Positions 1-12,195 of a DNA stretch of 64,000 nucleotides are shown here, in pieces (within the stretch, counting starts at the first letter, position 1; each line of letters opens with the position of its first letter). The DNA is from Macrostomum hystrix (lineage: Eukaryota > Platyhelminthes > Macrostomidae), in NCBI GenBank assembly GCA_950097015.1, contig CATNEN010000001.1:15369001-15433000 (forward strand), given 5' to 3'. A program made the position numbers and the translations under genes. The notes below the pieces were generated by a model. It had not been told where the DNA came from, did no database searches, and worked only from the letters and a program-made list of their open reading frames with translations.

Positions 1-365
1 ATGCCAAGAAGGGAGGTATGGTTGAGAGGCCTGAGTAGTTTATTAATTCTAATTATTTTGGTTGCATTCATATATTGTATTTTCAGTCTAGAAGTGCTCT
101 AAGCTGACAGCCAATCAGCGTGCTTCAAGCGTCACAGTAATTTTTCTAACCCAAGCCCCAGTCAGTGTGCATCTATCGGCACCGTACAATACTTCGTGTT
201 GCTAGTACTTTTCTCACCCCCAGTCACCACCTCAATGCAAAATAAAAATAAATATTACTGCGGAGCTAGAGCGCAGAGGTCGTACCGGTAGTACTCATAC
301 CTTGTTATGCGATAAAACGCCGCTGTCAAATCATTGTCCTTCTTCGTTACTTGTTCACCGAAACA
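1..365. other. No gene recognised
   Basis: Unique-looking, moderately AT-rich DNA. A CCAATCAG motif lies near position 111, but no coding segment or RNA gene can be supported. Confidence 0.4.
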
Positions 366-1148
366 CAATTCCCAACAACTCAATTCCCAACAACTCAATT
401 CCCAACAATTTAATTCCCAACAACTCAATTCCTGACAACTCAATTCCAAACAACTCAATTCCTGACAACTCAATTCCAAACAACTCAATTCCCGACAACT
501 CAATTCCCAAAAACTCAATTCCCGACAACTCAATTCCCAACAACTCAATTCCCAACAACTCAATTCCAAACAACTCAATTCCTAACAACTCAAATCCTTA
601 CAACTCAATTCCCATCAACTCAATTCCCAACAACTCAATTCCCAACAACTCAATTCCCATCAACTCAATTCCCATCAACTCAATTCCGATCAACTCAATT
701 CCCAACAACTCAATTCCCAACAACTCAATTCCCAACAACTCAATTCCCAACAACTCAATTCCCGACAACTCAATTCCCAACAACTCAATTCCCGACAACT
801 CAATTCCCGACAACTCAATTCCCAACAACTCAATTCCCAACAACTCAATTCCCAAAAACTCAATTCCCGACAACTCAATTCCCAACAACTCAATTCCCAA
901 CAACTCAATTCCTGACAACTCAATTCCAAACAACTCAATTCCCGACAACTCAATTCCCAAAAACTCAATTCCCGACAACTCAATTCCCAACAACTCAATT
1001 CCCAACAACTCAATTCCCAACAACTCAATTCCAAACAACTCAATTCCCAACAACTCAATTCCAAACAACTCAATTCCTAACAACTCAAATCCTTACAACT
1101 CAATTCCTAACAGCTCGATTTCCAACAACTCAATTCCCAACAACTAAA
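366..1148. repeat. 15-bp minisatellite (about 52 copies)
   Basis: Tandem units of about aattcccaacaactc, with variants at the bases after CCC. Because 15 is divisible by three, frames on both strands stay open and give pentapeptide repeats (NNSIP on +, LLGIE on -). I regard these as non-coding by-products. The unit shares AATTCCC with the arrays at 7.1-12.4 kb. Confidence 0.9.
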
Positions 1149-1524
1149 TACACAATGCCCCAATTCTTAACAACTCAATATCTTGCATCTCATTAAAGAT
1201 TTAGCAACGCCATACCATTACTAATAGTTCTGTTTTGGCTCGTTTTTTTATTATTCAAATATTTTTTATACGAGTTCAAGGCCCAGTGTCAGACACCAAA
1301 CAAAAGTTATTTTGCGTAGAAACGCAAATGTTTTGTTTAAAAGATGAAACATTCAGTTTGTCCTTAATTTCACAGCAACGCCAGCAGACCACAGTGGCAG
1401 ATACGCCATGATAATTATTTAAATGTTTGTTGCTTCAGGGAAGCTTTTCCCTAATTTAAAAAGTTCTCTTATCTCTTATTTTAAGAGTCAAAAAATTCAT
1501 CTTCGGAACAGGCTCGCACCCCCA

Positions 1525-1835
1525 GTTCTTGGAGGATCCGTTTTAACAACAAGGTCCCTGAGCTCGATTCCGCGTCAAGGCCACTTTTTGAGGGCGCAGC
1601 CACGGCGAGAAGACTTGGGGACTTGTCGTGTAATTTAAACCCTTGAGGGCAAACGTCCACGGCACAGTGAGAGTGTACACTGCCTGAAGATGAGAAAATC
1701 AGGACAGATGTACACACCTAGGTGAGCGTGTGCCTGCCTACAGTATCTGTCTGCGTGTGCGCTTAGGAGTCAGCGAAATGGGCAGAATTGCCTCCTCGCT
1801 GGCTTCGCGTCAAGTGTCACCACAATATTACGCGA
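1525..1835 (+). mobile_element. tRNA-derived SINE, family 1, copy a (head-truncated)
   Basis: The segment aligns by eye with copies at 17.7 kb, 18.7 kb, 28.0 kb and 38.0 kb. It carries the shared block CAAGGTCCCTGAGCTCGATTCC, whose GAGCTCGATTCC resembles a pol III B box, then a GGGCGCAGCC block, and a tail containing a CTACAGTATCTGT motif followed by GGAGTCAGCGAAATG. The A-box head visible at 17.7 kb is missing or diverged here. tRNA ancestry is inferred from the B box here and the A box in the sister copy. Confidence 0.6.
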
Positions 1836-2424
1836 TTTCCCACAGCCCTCCTGCAATAATTATTATTATCGTTATAAATTGCTTCACATTGTGAAAGTCC
1901 TATAGATAACTGTCAGATTGCTTGAGTCGGCAAAATGAACAGAAATGCCTTTTTGATGGCAGTGAGCGCGTTCACACTGAAAATATAATCGGATCATGAT
2001 TTTCCCAAGAAGGACACTAGGAATTTGAATATGATAAGCATTTTCATTCCTCACTATTCTGTTCTCAGTTTGATTCCCTCGCCTCAGGTTAAATTCCACC
2101 AACCGCTACGTAGACAAATGCTTATCAATTTCTTTCCACACCCCCCACAGTTAGCCCAGTGGCTCACGTGGGACTCTCAGTTGCTAGGAAAATCAAAGAG
2201 TTCAATGACACAGTCGGACGGAATAATTTAGCAGGGTTCGGGCAGCCTGCTGCGATAAGGCCTGACAGGGAGATAACAAATCAATGCCACTACACTCGAA
2301 AAGGCGACTGCAAATTCAGCCACTGCTAATCAGTATTTCTATATTTCAAATAACTTCTACGCTAACATTCAACTGACTCACTGACTATCTCGCTAAAAAT
2401 AAATCTACACTTAGCAAAAAGCAT
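1836..2424. other. 5' flank of aminopeptidase copy 1
   Basis: No gene seen. From about 2295 onward the sequence is clearly homologous to the flank of aminopeptidase copy 3 from about 54400, so the duplication included the upstream region. The rest is unremarkable. Confidence 0.6.
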
Positions 2425-2434
2425 GTATATATAT
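2425..2434 (+). promoter_or_regulatory. Candidate TATA element of aminopeptidase copy 1
   Basis: TATATATAT lies about 45-54 bp upstream of the ATG at 2479, and the same element is conserved at the same place before copy 3. A promoter role is inference; conservation may simply reflect recent duplication. Confidence 0.3.
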
Positions 2435-2478
2435 CTAACAACGTCTTAAAATTCGTGTTCGTAAACCATTGCGAAAAA

Positions 2479-5478
2479 ATGGGCGGTTACGCAGTTTACA
2501 AGGGCTCCGAGAACAGCGTTAACATCGGGGCAAGTGGCGGGTCGGGCAAGAAAGGCCTCTTCCTGACGGTGCCGATTCTCGTCCTGCTCGCGATCGTCTT
2601 CGCGGTCTCCGTGGTGGCCGTGGGGCTCATCGTGCACTTCACCGCTCCAAAGTGCGAGCAATCCTCTACGCCGCCTCCGACAACGGTTCCGAGCAGTCCG
2701 CCGCCGGCGACTCCGGGACCATCGACTGCGCCACCGCTCGTGAAAGACGTCCGACTGCCGGCTGGCGTCAAGCCCGTGCACTACAGCGTCACCCTGGCGC
2801 CCTACATCTACGAGACGAACGCATCGGCCTTCTACTTCATCGGCTCCGTCAGAGTGAGGCTCAGTGTCAACGAGAGCACCAACAACCTCAAGCTGCACGC
2901 AGACAGGATCAACCTGACGGTCCAGGATATAAAGATCTACGATGACAGCTCCAACATAAACTTCACCGTCACGAGCGTTGTGTACGACGACAAGCGTCAG
3001 TGGTACAGCATCGACACGAGCGAGCAGCTGCCTGCGAACAGCTCAAGCGTCGTCCTGCAGATCGACAAGTTCCGAGGTCCACTTCGGTCTGATCTTCGAG
3101 GTCTCTATCTGAGCTCCTACACTGAGAACGGAGTTACAAAGTACCTCGCCACTTCTCAACTGCAGCCGACGGACGCCAGGAAGACATTTCCGTGTTTCGA
3201 TGAGCCTGGATTCAAGGCAAAGTTTGACATCAGCCTCGTGAGACTTGCGTCTTATAAGTCCATCAGCAACATGCCATCAAAGCAGATAAGCAACGTGACT
3301 GCCGAGCAGTGGTTTAGCGAGATGGCCGACTCAGCTCATGTAGTGAAGGAGGACTTTGAGACTACTCCCATCATGTCTACTTACCTTCTGGCGTTCATTG
3401 TGTCTCAATTCGACTATGTAGACAGCAAGGACGACAAGGGTCGCGAATATCGCAACTGGGTTCGACCCGAGTTCAAAAGTCTCACAGACTACTCGCTTGA
3501 GGCCGTCAAGAACATCACCCAGCACTTTGAGTCCTACTTCAACGTGCCATACCCGCTGAATAAAACGGATCAGGCTGCAGTTCCCGACTTCAACGCAGGT
3601 GCGATGGAGAACTGGGGACTGATCATTTATCGAGAGAGCCGCCTCGTTTTCGATGCATCCAAAGACACAAGCGCCATTTTACAAGCCATCGGCAGCGTTG
3701 TGAGCCACGAGCTCGCCCACATGTGGTTCGGAAATCTGGTCACTCCGGACTGGTGGGACGACATCTGGCTCAATGAGGGATTCGCCAGTTTCGTGCAAAA
3801 CATCGGAGTGCACAATATGCATCCCGACTGGGAGATCGATGCTCAATTCGTGACAACCCAGCAGCGTGCGGCCTTCGATGTCGATTCAAAAGGCGCCAGC
3901 CACCCAATTTATACTCAGGTTTATAATCCGAGTCAAATCAACGAGATCTTCGACACCATCACCTATAGAAAGGGTGCCACTGTTCTCCGCATGCTTCACG
4001 GCTTCGTGGGTGACGAAGTGTTCCGGAAAGGAGTCGGAAAATACCTATTGGACAACAGTTACGGCAACACATTCCACACTGCTCTCTATGACAGTCTGGC
4101 TCGACAGTACAACGAAACGTGGGGCAGACCGCTCGACGTGGGTCAAGTGATGGACCGCTGGATCAAGCAGATGGGATATCCCGTGCTCAACTGCTCCAGG
4201 AGTGCAGGCCAGCTCACACTGACCCAGAACCACTTCCTCAGCGACCCCAGCCAGAAGCCCAGCTACGAGAGTGACTACAACTACACGTGGATCATCCCAG
4301 TCACCTTGGCAACCAAGGAGAATCTCACCTCGGGTACTCCGGAGGATGTGTCACGATTCGTGCAATGGATGGCCGACAAGAGCCAGGCGTTCGACTTGGA
4401 CTCCGGCTCGAGTTGGTACCTGCTCAATCTGCGCTCGCTCGGCTTCTACAGAGTGAACTACGAGCCAGCGAACTGGGAAGCTCTCATCCAACAGCTGCTG
4501 TCGAACCACAGCGTGTTCACTCCGCAGGACAGAGCCCGTCTGCTCGATGACAGCTTCTCTCTGGCCAGCGCAGGCTACCTGGACTACAGCGTTCCGCTCA
4601 ACATGACCAAGTACTTGAAGAGAGAGACCCACTTGGTTCCGTGGCAGTCGGCTCTTTCGAAGATGAGCTACCTGCACTCGATGCTCCACCGACAGTCTCC
4701 GGAGTACGGTCCTCTGAGTGCCTACATGCGCGACCTGCTCGAAGGTGCCTTCAAGGACGTCGGACTCGACAACAAGGAGAGCGATACGCACCTGACCCGA
4801 CTGAAGCGAGAGCTCATCGTCTCATCGGCCTGCCTGTACGGTGTGCGAAGTTGCGAGGAGGCCGCGACCCAAAAGTTCAGCGAGTTCGTGAGCTCAAATT
4901 TTACCAATTTTACCACGATCATCAGTCCGGACATCCGACGCCGGGTTCTCTGTGAAGGAGTGGTCACGTCTTTTGTGGTCGTGTGGGACCGACTGTTTGA
5001 GTACAGCAAGACTGAATCACATCCTGGAATTCAGAACGACATCATCCGCAGCCTGGCCTGCACCAGCGAGCCGTGGATCCTCAACCGCTACCTGGACTAT
5101 GCTCTCGACGAATCCAGAGTCCGGAGGCAGGACTCCTCCACGGTGTTCTCGAGCGTTTCCGCGAACCCAAACGGTCTACAGATCGTGTGGGACTATCTGC
5201 AGAGGAACTGGGAGAGCATTCAGGAAAAGATCCCTGGCTCCTTCACTGTTTCGTATTTCATCAACAACCTGGCCGACTTCAACAGCGAGCAGAAGCTTGC
5301 GGAGATGGAGAGGTTCAAGGCGCAGCACAAGGACAACCTGGGCGCTGCGACGCGGGCCATGGACCTCGCCCTGGAGAACGTGCGCATCAACGTCAAGTGG
5401 ATGGAGCGCAACCTTCCGGCTGTTCGCAGCTGGCTGGCCGATAATGTGAAACAGTTTGAAGAGCGGCGCGCGGTGTGA
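2479..5478 (+). CDS. Aminopeptidase N-like M1 metallopeptidase, copy 1 (intronless)
   Basis: A zinc ectopeptidase that removes N-terminal residues from peptides, predicted as a type II plasma-membrane protein of 999 residues. In order: short cytosolic N-terminus (1-25), membrane anchor (about 26-54), Pro/Ser/Thr stalk (about 57-90), M1 N-terminal domain, catalytic domain and ERAP1-like C-terminal domain. The exopeptidase motif GAMEN is at 374-378, HELAH at 410-414, and the third zinc ligand E433 sits in NEGFAS; ITYRKGA carries the catalytic Tyr. Many N-glycosylation sequons fit an ectodomain. I chose ATG 2479 because copy 2 starts at the same residue; the extra upstream codons begin with GTG, which is unlikely in a eukaryote. 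One uninterrupted exon is unusual for this family in animals. Copies 2 and 3 lie at 32-35 kb and 54.6-57.4 kb. An AATAAA at 6058 could end the transcript. Confidence 0.93.
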   Translation: MGGYAVYKGSENSVNIGASGGSGKKGLFLTVPILVLLAIVFAVSVVAVGLIVHFTAPKCEQSSTPPPTTVPSSPPPATPGPSTAPPLVKDVRLPAGVKPVHYSVTLAPYIYETNASAFYFIGSVRVRLSVNESTNNLKLHADRINLTVQDIKIYDDSSNINFTVTSVVYDDKRQWYSIDTSEQLPANSSSVVLQIDKFRGPLRSDLRGLYLSSYTENGVTKYLATSQLQPTDARKTFPCFDEPGFKAKFDISLVRLASYKSISNMPSKQISNVTAEQWFSEMADSAHVVKEDFETTPIMSTYLLAFIVSQFDYVDSKDDKGREYRNWVRPEFKSLTDYSLEAVKNITQHFESYFNVPYPLNKTDQAAVPDFNAGAMENWGLIIYRESRLVFDASKDTSAILQAIGSVVSHELAHMWFGNLVTPDWWDDIWLNEGFASFVQNIGVHNMHPDWEIDAQFVTTQQRAAFDVDSKGASHPIYTQVYNPSQINEIFDTITYRKGATVLRMLHGFVGDEVFRKGVGKYLLDNSYGNTFHTALYDSLARQYNETWGRPLDVGQVMDRWIKQMGYPVLNCSRSAGQLTLTQNHFLSDPSQKPSYESDYNYTWIIPVTLATKENLTSGTPEDVSRFVQWMADKSQAFDLDSGSSWYLLNLRSLGFYRVNYEPANWEALIQQLLSNHSVFTPQDRARLLDDSFSLASAGYLDYSVPLNMTKYLKRETHLVPWQSALSKMSYLHSMLHRQSPEYGPLSAYMRDLLEGAFKDVGLDNKESDTHLTRLKRELIVSSACLYGVRSCEEAATQKFSEFVSSNFTNFTTIISPDIRRRVLCEGVVTSFVVVWDRLFEYSKTESHPGIQNDIIRSLACTSEPWILNRYLDYALDESRVRRQDSSTVFSSVSANPNGLQIVWDYLQRNWESIQEKIPGSFTVSYFINNLADFNSEQKLAEMERFKAQHKDNLGAATRAMDLALENVRINVKWMERNLPAVRSWLADNVKQFEERRAV

Positions 5479-6185
5479 AATGTGTGTGCGAGAACTGCTA
5501 GAAGAGTCCCACCGACCAGTAATTATGAGTAGCAATTACCGTGAAAACTGTTAAGGATCTGGGACAGAAGAAAATCGGTTTTCTTGTAAAGCATTGTTTT
5601 TTACTTATAATCCTGATTAATTTTTCGTAGTTGCACCGTAGTCTGTACTGGGCTTCAGGTGCTCCGTATTTAAAGTGTGCAATTAACTTATCATTGGGAC
5701 TGCAAATGTCAATGTGGTTTTTTGTTGGCTTAAATTTCAGTTTTACTTCAAGGTTTCTTGTGTAAATTTATTGGAATGGAAACTTTTTTCTTTTGATTTT
5801 ATGTACTAGCCTTTGTTTTGTTTCAAAATCTTAGCCGTTGGATTCACTCTAGAAAACTTTAAAGTTTGTTTGTTTGTTGTTGTTGATCAATTTGTTTCAT
5901 CATTCTTTAAAATATCTCCATAAGTGTTTATTAGGAAGCGATGGTTCTTTATCTAGTTTTTTATCCCTTATCTCTTTTTATCCTATTTGACGATTTCCAG
6001 CTTGCAACGATTCTAAGTTAGACGGCTTTTTTGTCTGCTGTAAGTACTACAATCAGTAATAAAACACGTTTTGCAATGCAGACTAATTATTTAAACTTTA
6101 ACTTTTAGTTTGCCTTTTTTAGCAACTGGATGGCAGGATGGCAGCTTCCAATAAAACATTGGAAGCACGTTAGACAAAGCGTGAA
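5479..6185 (+). other. 3' flank and probable 3' UTR of aminopeptidase copy 1
   Basis: The first few hundred bases are homologous to the region after copy 3 (from about 57365), including a GGCTTCAGGTGCT block. A canonical AATAAA at 6058-6063 is a candidate polyadenylation signal. No other gene is seen. Confidence 0.5.
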
Positions 6186-6615
6186 AAATGTTAGACACAT
6201 CGAAAAACCTGTTACACATCTGAAAACCTGTTAGACACATCTGAAAATGTGTTAGACACATCTGAAAACCTGTTAGACACATCTGAAAATATTTTAGACA
6301 CGTCTGAAAACCTGTTAGACACATCTGAAAACCTGTTAGACACATCTGAAAACCTGTTAGACACATCTGAAAATATGTTAGACACATCTGAAAACCTGTT
6401 AGACACATCTGAAAATATGTTAGACACATCTGAAAACCTGTTAGACACATCTGAAAACCTGTTAGACACATCTGAAAATATGTTAGACACATCTGAAAAT
6501 ATGTTAGACACATCTGAAAATATGTTAGACACATCTGAAAACCTGTTAGACGCATCTGAAAATCTGTTAGACACGTCTGAAAACCTGTTAGACGCATCTG
6601 AAAATCTGTTAGACA
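6186..6615. repeat. 21-bp minisatellite (about 20 copies)
   Basis: Tandem units of gttagacacatctgaaaacct. Divisible by three, so it gives open heptapeptide repeats (NLLDTSE on +) that I do not consider genes. Point variants alternate between ACCT, ATGT and ATCT. Confidence 0.9.
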
Positions 6616-7100
6616 AGGCTAGAAACTGTAAGTAATCGCTAAAAGCAGTACACAGCCATAAACCTGTCAAAAAGGCGTTCAGGCTGTAAAAGCAGGCACA
6701 AACAGAGCACTTGCTATGCATTCGGCCTCACTATAACAGATGTCTGGAAGAATGCCCGAACTTACTATTTTCCCACTGCCAAACTTCCCTGTCTGTGAAG
6801 ATGAAACGGTTGGCTAAGATGCTTGGCTATTTAGCTTCCGACCGTCTATGATTAATCGTCTGTAAGATTTGGAGCAATGCGAACTTTTCAGAAACTGATC
6901 GACCAATTCAGTAATCTCCGAAAGCGGAATGGAGCAGCAGCAGCAGCAGCAGCAGAGAGACTCAGTACAGAGAAATTAGAGACCTAGTCTACAGTTTATC
7001 CCCTGGAAGAGAGACCAGCTGGGATTAGTCCGGAATATGCGAATGCGAAGCACTTTTTAGATAATTTTGCAGCAACTCATATGCACAGCCCTTCTGCCTG
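6616..7100. other. Intergenic; short CAG microsatellite
   Basis: Contains a run of about six CAG/AGC triplets near 6937-6955. Nothing else is recognised. Confidence 0.5.
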
Positions 7101-9700
7101 ACTCTATGAATCCCAATTCCTATGAATCCCAATTCCTATGAATCCCAATTCCTATGAATCCCACTTCCTATGAATCCCAATTCCTATGAATCCCAATTCC
7201 TATGAATCCCAAGTTCTATGAATCCCAATTCCTATGAATCCCAATTCCTATGAATCCCAATTCCTATGAATCCCAATTCCTATGAATCCCAAGTTCTTTG
7301 AATCCCAAGTTCTATGAATCCCAATTCCTATGAATCCCAAGTTCTATGAATCCCAATTCCTATGAATCCCAATTCCTATGAATCCCAATTCCTATGAATC
7401 CCAATTCCTATGAATCCCAATTCCTATGAATCCCAATTCCTATGAATCCCAATTCCTATGAATCCCAAGTTCTATGAATCCCAATTCCTATGAATCCCAA
7501 TTCCTATGAATCCCAATTCCTATGAATCCCAATTCCTATGAATCCCAATTCCTATGAATCCCAATTCCTATGAATCCCAATTCCTATGAATCCCAAGTTC
7601 TATGAATCCCACTTCCTATGAATCCCAATTCCTATGAATCCCAATTCCTATGAATCCCAATTCCTATGAATCCCAATTCCTATGAATCCCAATTCCTATG
7701 AATCCCAAGTTCTATGAATCCCAATTCCTATGAATCCCAATTCCTATGAATCCCAAGTTCTATGAATCCCAATTCCTATGAATCCCACTTCCTATGAATC
7801 CCAATTCCTATGAATCCCAATTCCTATGAATCCCACTTCCTATGAATCCCAATTCCTATGAATCCCAATTCCTATGAATCCCAATTCCTATGAATCCCAA
7901 TTCCTATGAATCCCACTTCCTATGAATCCCACTTCCTATGAATCCCAATTCCTATGAATCCCAATTCCTATGAATCCCAATTCCTATGAATCCCAAGTTC
8001 TATGAATCCCACTTCCTATGAATCCCAATTCCTATGAATCCCAATTCCTATGAATCCCAATTCCTATGAATCCCAATTCCTATGAATCCCAATTCCTATG
8101 AATCCCAATTCCTATGAATCCCAATTCCTATGAATCCCAATTCCTATGAATCCCAAGTTCTATGAATCCCAATTCCTATGAATCCCAAGTTCTTTGAATC
8201 CCAAGTTCTATGAATCCCAAGTTCTATGAATCCTAAGTTCTATGAATCCCAAGTTCTATGAATCCCAAGTTCTATGAATCCTAAGTTCTATGAATCCCAA
8301 GTTCTATGAATCCCAAGTTCTATGAATCCCAAGTTCTATGAATCCCACTTCCTATGAATCCCAATTCCTATGAATCCCAATTCCTATGAATCCCAATTCC
8401 TATGAATCCCAATTCCTATGAATCCCAATTCCTATGAATCCCAAGTTCTATGAATCCCAATTCCTATGAATCCCAATTCCTATGAATCCCAATTCCTATG
8501 AATCCCAATTCCTATGAATCCCAATTCCTATGAATCCCAATTCCTATGAATCCCAATTCCTATGAATCCCAAGTTCTATGAATCCCACTTCCTATGAATC
8601 CCAATTCCTATGAATCCCAATTCCTATGAATCCCAATTCCTATGAATCCCAATTCCTATGAATCCCAATTCCTATGAATCCCAAGTTCTATGAATCCCAA
8701 TTCCTATGAATCCCAATTCCTATGAATCCCAAGTTCTATGAATCCCAATTCCTATGAATCCCACTTCCTATGAATCCCAATTCCTATGAATCCCAATTCC
8801 TATGAATCCCACTTCCTATGAATCCCAATTCCTATGAATCCCAATTCCTATGAATCCCAATTCCTATGAATCCCAATTCCTATGAATCCCACTTCCTATG
8901 AATCCCACTTCCTATGAATCCCAATTCCTATGAATCCCAATTCCTATGAATCCCAAGTTCTATGAATCCCAATTCCTATGAATCCCAAGTTCTTTGAATC
9001 CCAAGTTCTATGAATCCCACTTCCTATGAATCCCAATTCCTATGAATCCCAATTCCTTTGAATCCCACTTCCTATGAATCCCAATTCCTTTGAATCCCAA
9101 TTCCTATGAATCCCAATTCCTGTGAATCCCAATTCCTATGAATCCCAAGTTCTATGAATCCCAATTCCTATGAATCCCAAGTTCTATGAATCCCAATTCC
9201 TATGAATCCCACTTCCTATGAATCCCAATTCCTATGAATCCCACTTCCTATGAATCCCAATTCCTATGAATCCCAATTCCTATGAATCCCAATTCCTATG
9301 AATCCCAATTCCTATGAATCCCAATTCCTATGAATCCCAATTCCTATGAATCCCAATTCCTATGAATCCCAATTCCTATGAATCCCACTTCCTATGAATC
9401 CCACTTCCTATGAATCCCAATTCCTATGAATCCCAATTCCTATGAATCCCAAGTTCTATGAATCCCAATTCCTATGAATCCCAAGTTCTTTGAATCCCAA
9501 GTTCTATGAATCCCAAGTTCTATGAATCCCACTTCCTATGAATCCCAATTCCTATGAATCCCAAGTTTTATGAATCCCAAGTTCTATGAATCCCGATTCC
9601 TATGAATCCCAATTCCTATGAATCCCAAGTTCTATGAATCCCAATTCCTATGAATCCCAATTCCTATGAATCCCAAGTTCTATGAATCCCAGTTTCTTTG
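7101..9700. repeat. 16-bp minisatellite (about 160 copies)
   Basis: Tandem units of tatgaatcccaattcc, with recurrent variants AAGTTC and ACTTCC in place of AATTCC. The variants recur in similar orders in several blocks, which suggests block-wise amplification. The unit is not a multiple of three, and no long frame is open. Confidence 0.93.
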
Positions 9701-9714
9701 AATCCAAATTCTAC

Positions 9715-10045
9715 GAATCCCAGTTTAGCAAATCCCATTTCCATGAATTCCAGTCCCATAAGTCCCAGTTTAGCAAATCCCATTTCCATTAATTCCAGTC
9801 CCATAAGTCCCAGTTTAGGGAATCCCATATCCATGAATTCCAGTCCCATAAGTCCCAGGTTAGCAAATCCCATTTCCATGAATTCCAGTCCCACAAGTCC
9901 CAGGTTAGCAAATCCCATTTCCATGAATTCTAGTTCCATAAGTCCCAGTTTAGCAAATCCCATTTCCATGAATTCCAGTCCCATAAGTCCCAGTTCAGCA
10001 AATCCCATTTCCATGAATTCCAGTTTCATAAGTCTCAATTCTATA
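9715..10045. repeat. 45-bp higher-order minisatellite (3 x 15 bp)
   Basis: The 45-bp unit consists of three related 15-mers: agtcccagtttagca, aatcccatttccatg and aattccagtcccata. It adjoins the 16-bp array and shares its AATCCCA core, so it looks like a derived end of that array. It translates as a 15-residue repeat, taken as non-coding. Confidence 0.85.
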
Positions 10046-10802
10046 AACCCTTGTAATAATCCTTAACTATTCCGTTTCGCTAAAAATTAAATCCAACTAT
10101 TCAGTGACTGTCCATTTATTTATAAATTGTGAACATACGAAGTATTGAAATGTAGTAAATTTATTCCGTAAAAGTTTAAATTTAAAACTAAAAGCTTAGA
10201 CACAATGGTACTGTTATACTTTATTAACGCAATGACACAGAAGATTAAAACTGAATGGCTAATGGAAGTGCCTTTCACTGGTTTATAGCCAGTTGGAATT
10301 CAACCACAATATAACATTCATAACATGACATTACAGTAAGTACACAAAAAACACATAGCAATGTACAGTGGTCATTTAGTTCAGCTTCGTAGCTGTGGCA
10401 TGTTGCGCCAATGGAAACTTAAATAAACCAATTCGACATTAACAGTAAAACAACATCAGAAAAGTCTGCTTTAAAATGCTGCAATGACGACTCGATCAAC
10501 AATGTCAGACTGAGAATGTCAGACTGAGAACATTGCATAACTGCGACACCGATTTGTGTTTAACTGAAGCAATCCAGGACCAAAAGCAGACAGAGCGAAA
10601 TTGAAAGACAGTATTAACAATAATTTGACGCGGGGCGAGGCATTGTTTCATTGAGATGACGTCAGCAACGAATTCCCGAGCCAAAATATGAGAGGGATCC
10701 ATTAGTGCTGAGCTGCCTTGCTGAGCTTCCGTGTGAGAACAATGTGTTTCCTGGAATTTGAACAGGAGTCCTGATTCTTCAAATAGCTATTTACACCATT
10801 AA
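10046..10802. other. Intergenic, no gene recognised
   Basis: AT-rich sequence between two arrays. A short minus-strand frame near 10505-10702 has no recognisable domain or splice context. Confidence 0.4.
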
Positions 10803-11348
10803 GTCCCGATTCTCCGAGTCCCGTTTCTTCGAGTCCCGATTCTCCGAGTCCCGATTCTTCTAGTCCCGATTCTTCGAGTCCCGATTCTCCGAGTCCCGAT
10901 TCTCCGAGTCCCGATTCTCCGAGTCCCGATTCTCCGAGTCCCGATTCTCCGAGTCCCGATTCTTCGAGTCCCGATTCTTCGTGTCCCGATTCTTCGAGTC
11001 TCGATTCTTCGAGTCCCGATTCTTCGAGTCCCGATTCTCCGAGTCCCGATTCTCCGAGTCCCGATTCTTCGAGTCCCGATTCTCCGAGTCCCGATTCTCC
11101 GAGTCCCGATTCTTCGAGTCCCGATTCTTCGTGTCCCGATTCTTCGAGTCTCGATTCTTCGAGTCCCGATTCTCCGAGTCCCGATTCTCCGAGTCCCGAT
11201 TCTCCGAGTCCCGATTCTCCGAGTCCCGATTCTCCGAGTCCCGATTCTCCGAGTCCCGATTCTTCGAGTCCCGATTCTCCGAGTCCCGTTTCTCCGAGTC
11301 CCGATTCTCCGAGTCCCGATTCTCCGAGTCCCGATTCTCCGAGTCCCA
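10803..11348. repeat. 15-bp minisatellite (about 36 copies)
   Basis: Tandem units of cccgattctccgagt, with a C/T alternation (TCTCC/TCTTC). GARTCCCRATTC is the same core as in the arrays at 7.1-9.7 kb and 12.2 kb. Long frames such as the Gly-Leu-Gly-Glu-Ser repeat on the minus strand are treated as by-products. Confidence 0.9.
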
Positions 11349-11379
11349 ACTCACCAAATAAATTTAAAACGCCCTTGCC

Positions 11380-12060
11380 TCAGGCAAAGAGGTCCTCGAA
11401 AATGCCTTTAGTCAGTCGGTTTACTCTCTCGGTGTCCTGTCTCTTCAGTCTTTGATCTAGATGGCAGCTGGTGATGACACCAACGTCAGAACCTAGAGAC
11501 GCTATCTGATAACGCAATCTTGCGCAAGACACACCGTCACGCGCTGGCAGGCAGTGGGAAGTGAAAGTGTTCAACGCATCAGCCGGGCAAAACTCTAAAG
11601 TCTGCACATCGTCCTGACACTCCTCCTCCAGCCAGCGCGGCCATCTTCGCTGATGCCTTTGCCGAAATCGACGTCCGTCATTGCCTGTGGTCTCCCGACG
11701 ACGCCTCCGGCGCTGAGGTCGCCATTTGAGAAGCCGCAGATTGAGACCACCGCTGACGCTCTCAGACGGTGTCAGAAGGAACAAGCATTGGCGCTGCCAT
11801 TGAAGACTTCCCAAAGCCGCAGCCTGAACGGATTGTGCAGGGCGCGTGTCAAATCAACGCCAAAATCAACCAGTTTAACAAAACAAAATGCGCACCTTCA
11901 GTTTGAGTCTGCCGCCGCGAACGCTGCAGACGAAGCCGTGGGCTCCTTGGCGAAGGCTCACAATCTGGCCGTCTCCGCGTCGCAGCCATTTCAGCGGCAC
12001 TCGACGGCGGAAGGCAGGAATTCGAGTCCAGATTTGTAGCTTGAAAATCTCTGCAGTTTT
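11380..12060. other. GC-rich island of unresolved coding potential
   Basis: This stretch is clearly more GC-rich than its surroundings and has moderate open frames on both strands: 11653-12039 on +, and 11380-11814 and 11875-12159 on -. The minus strand offers a donor-like AAG/GTGCGC near 11900, and its lower frame ends in a Cys-containing segment. I could not build a phase-consistent gene or recognise a domain, so exons of an unknown gene are possible but unproven. Confidence 0.3.
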
Positions 12061-12195
12061 ACACGTAAAGAAAAAGATAAGCGGAGAAAAAAAAACCCAA
12101 CCAGAGATTAGGTAACTTTGCTCAGAGTCCAAACTTGGACAGAGTCGAACAACAGACATTTCTAAGACTCAAACTTCTTTGCTTCGTTGATTTTT

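Noticed and set aside
302-1147. NNSIP and related pentapeptide-repeat frames
   Set aside because: Product of a 15-bp array open on both strands; no flanking coding evidence.
2455-2478. Upstream extension of the aminopeptidase frames to GTG
   Set aside because: GTG initiation is unlikely in an animal nuclear gene, and copy 2 begins at the conserved downstream ATG.
10702-11361. GLGES / DSENR / SRFSE repeat frames
   Set aside because: A 15-bp array readable in several frames and on both strands; no sign of selection for one of them.
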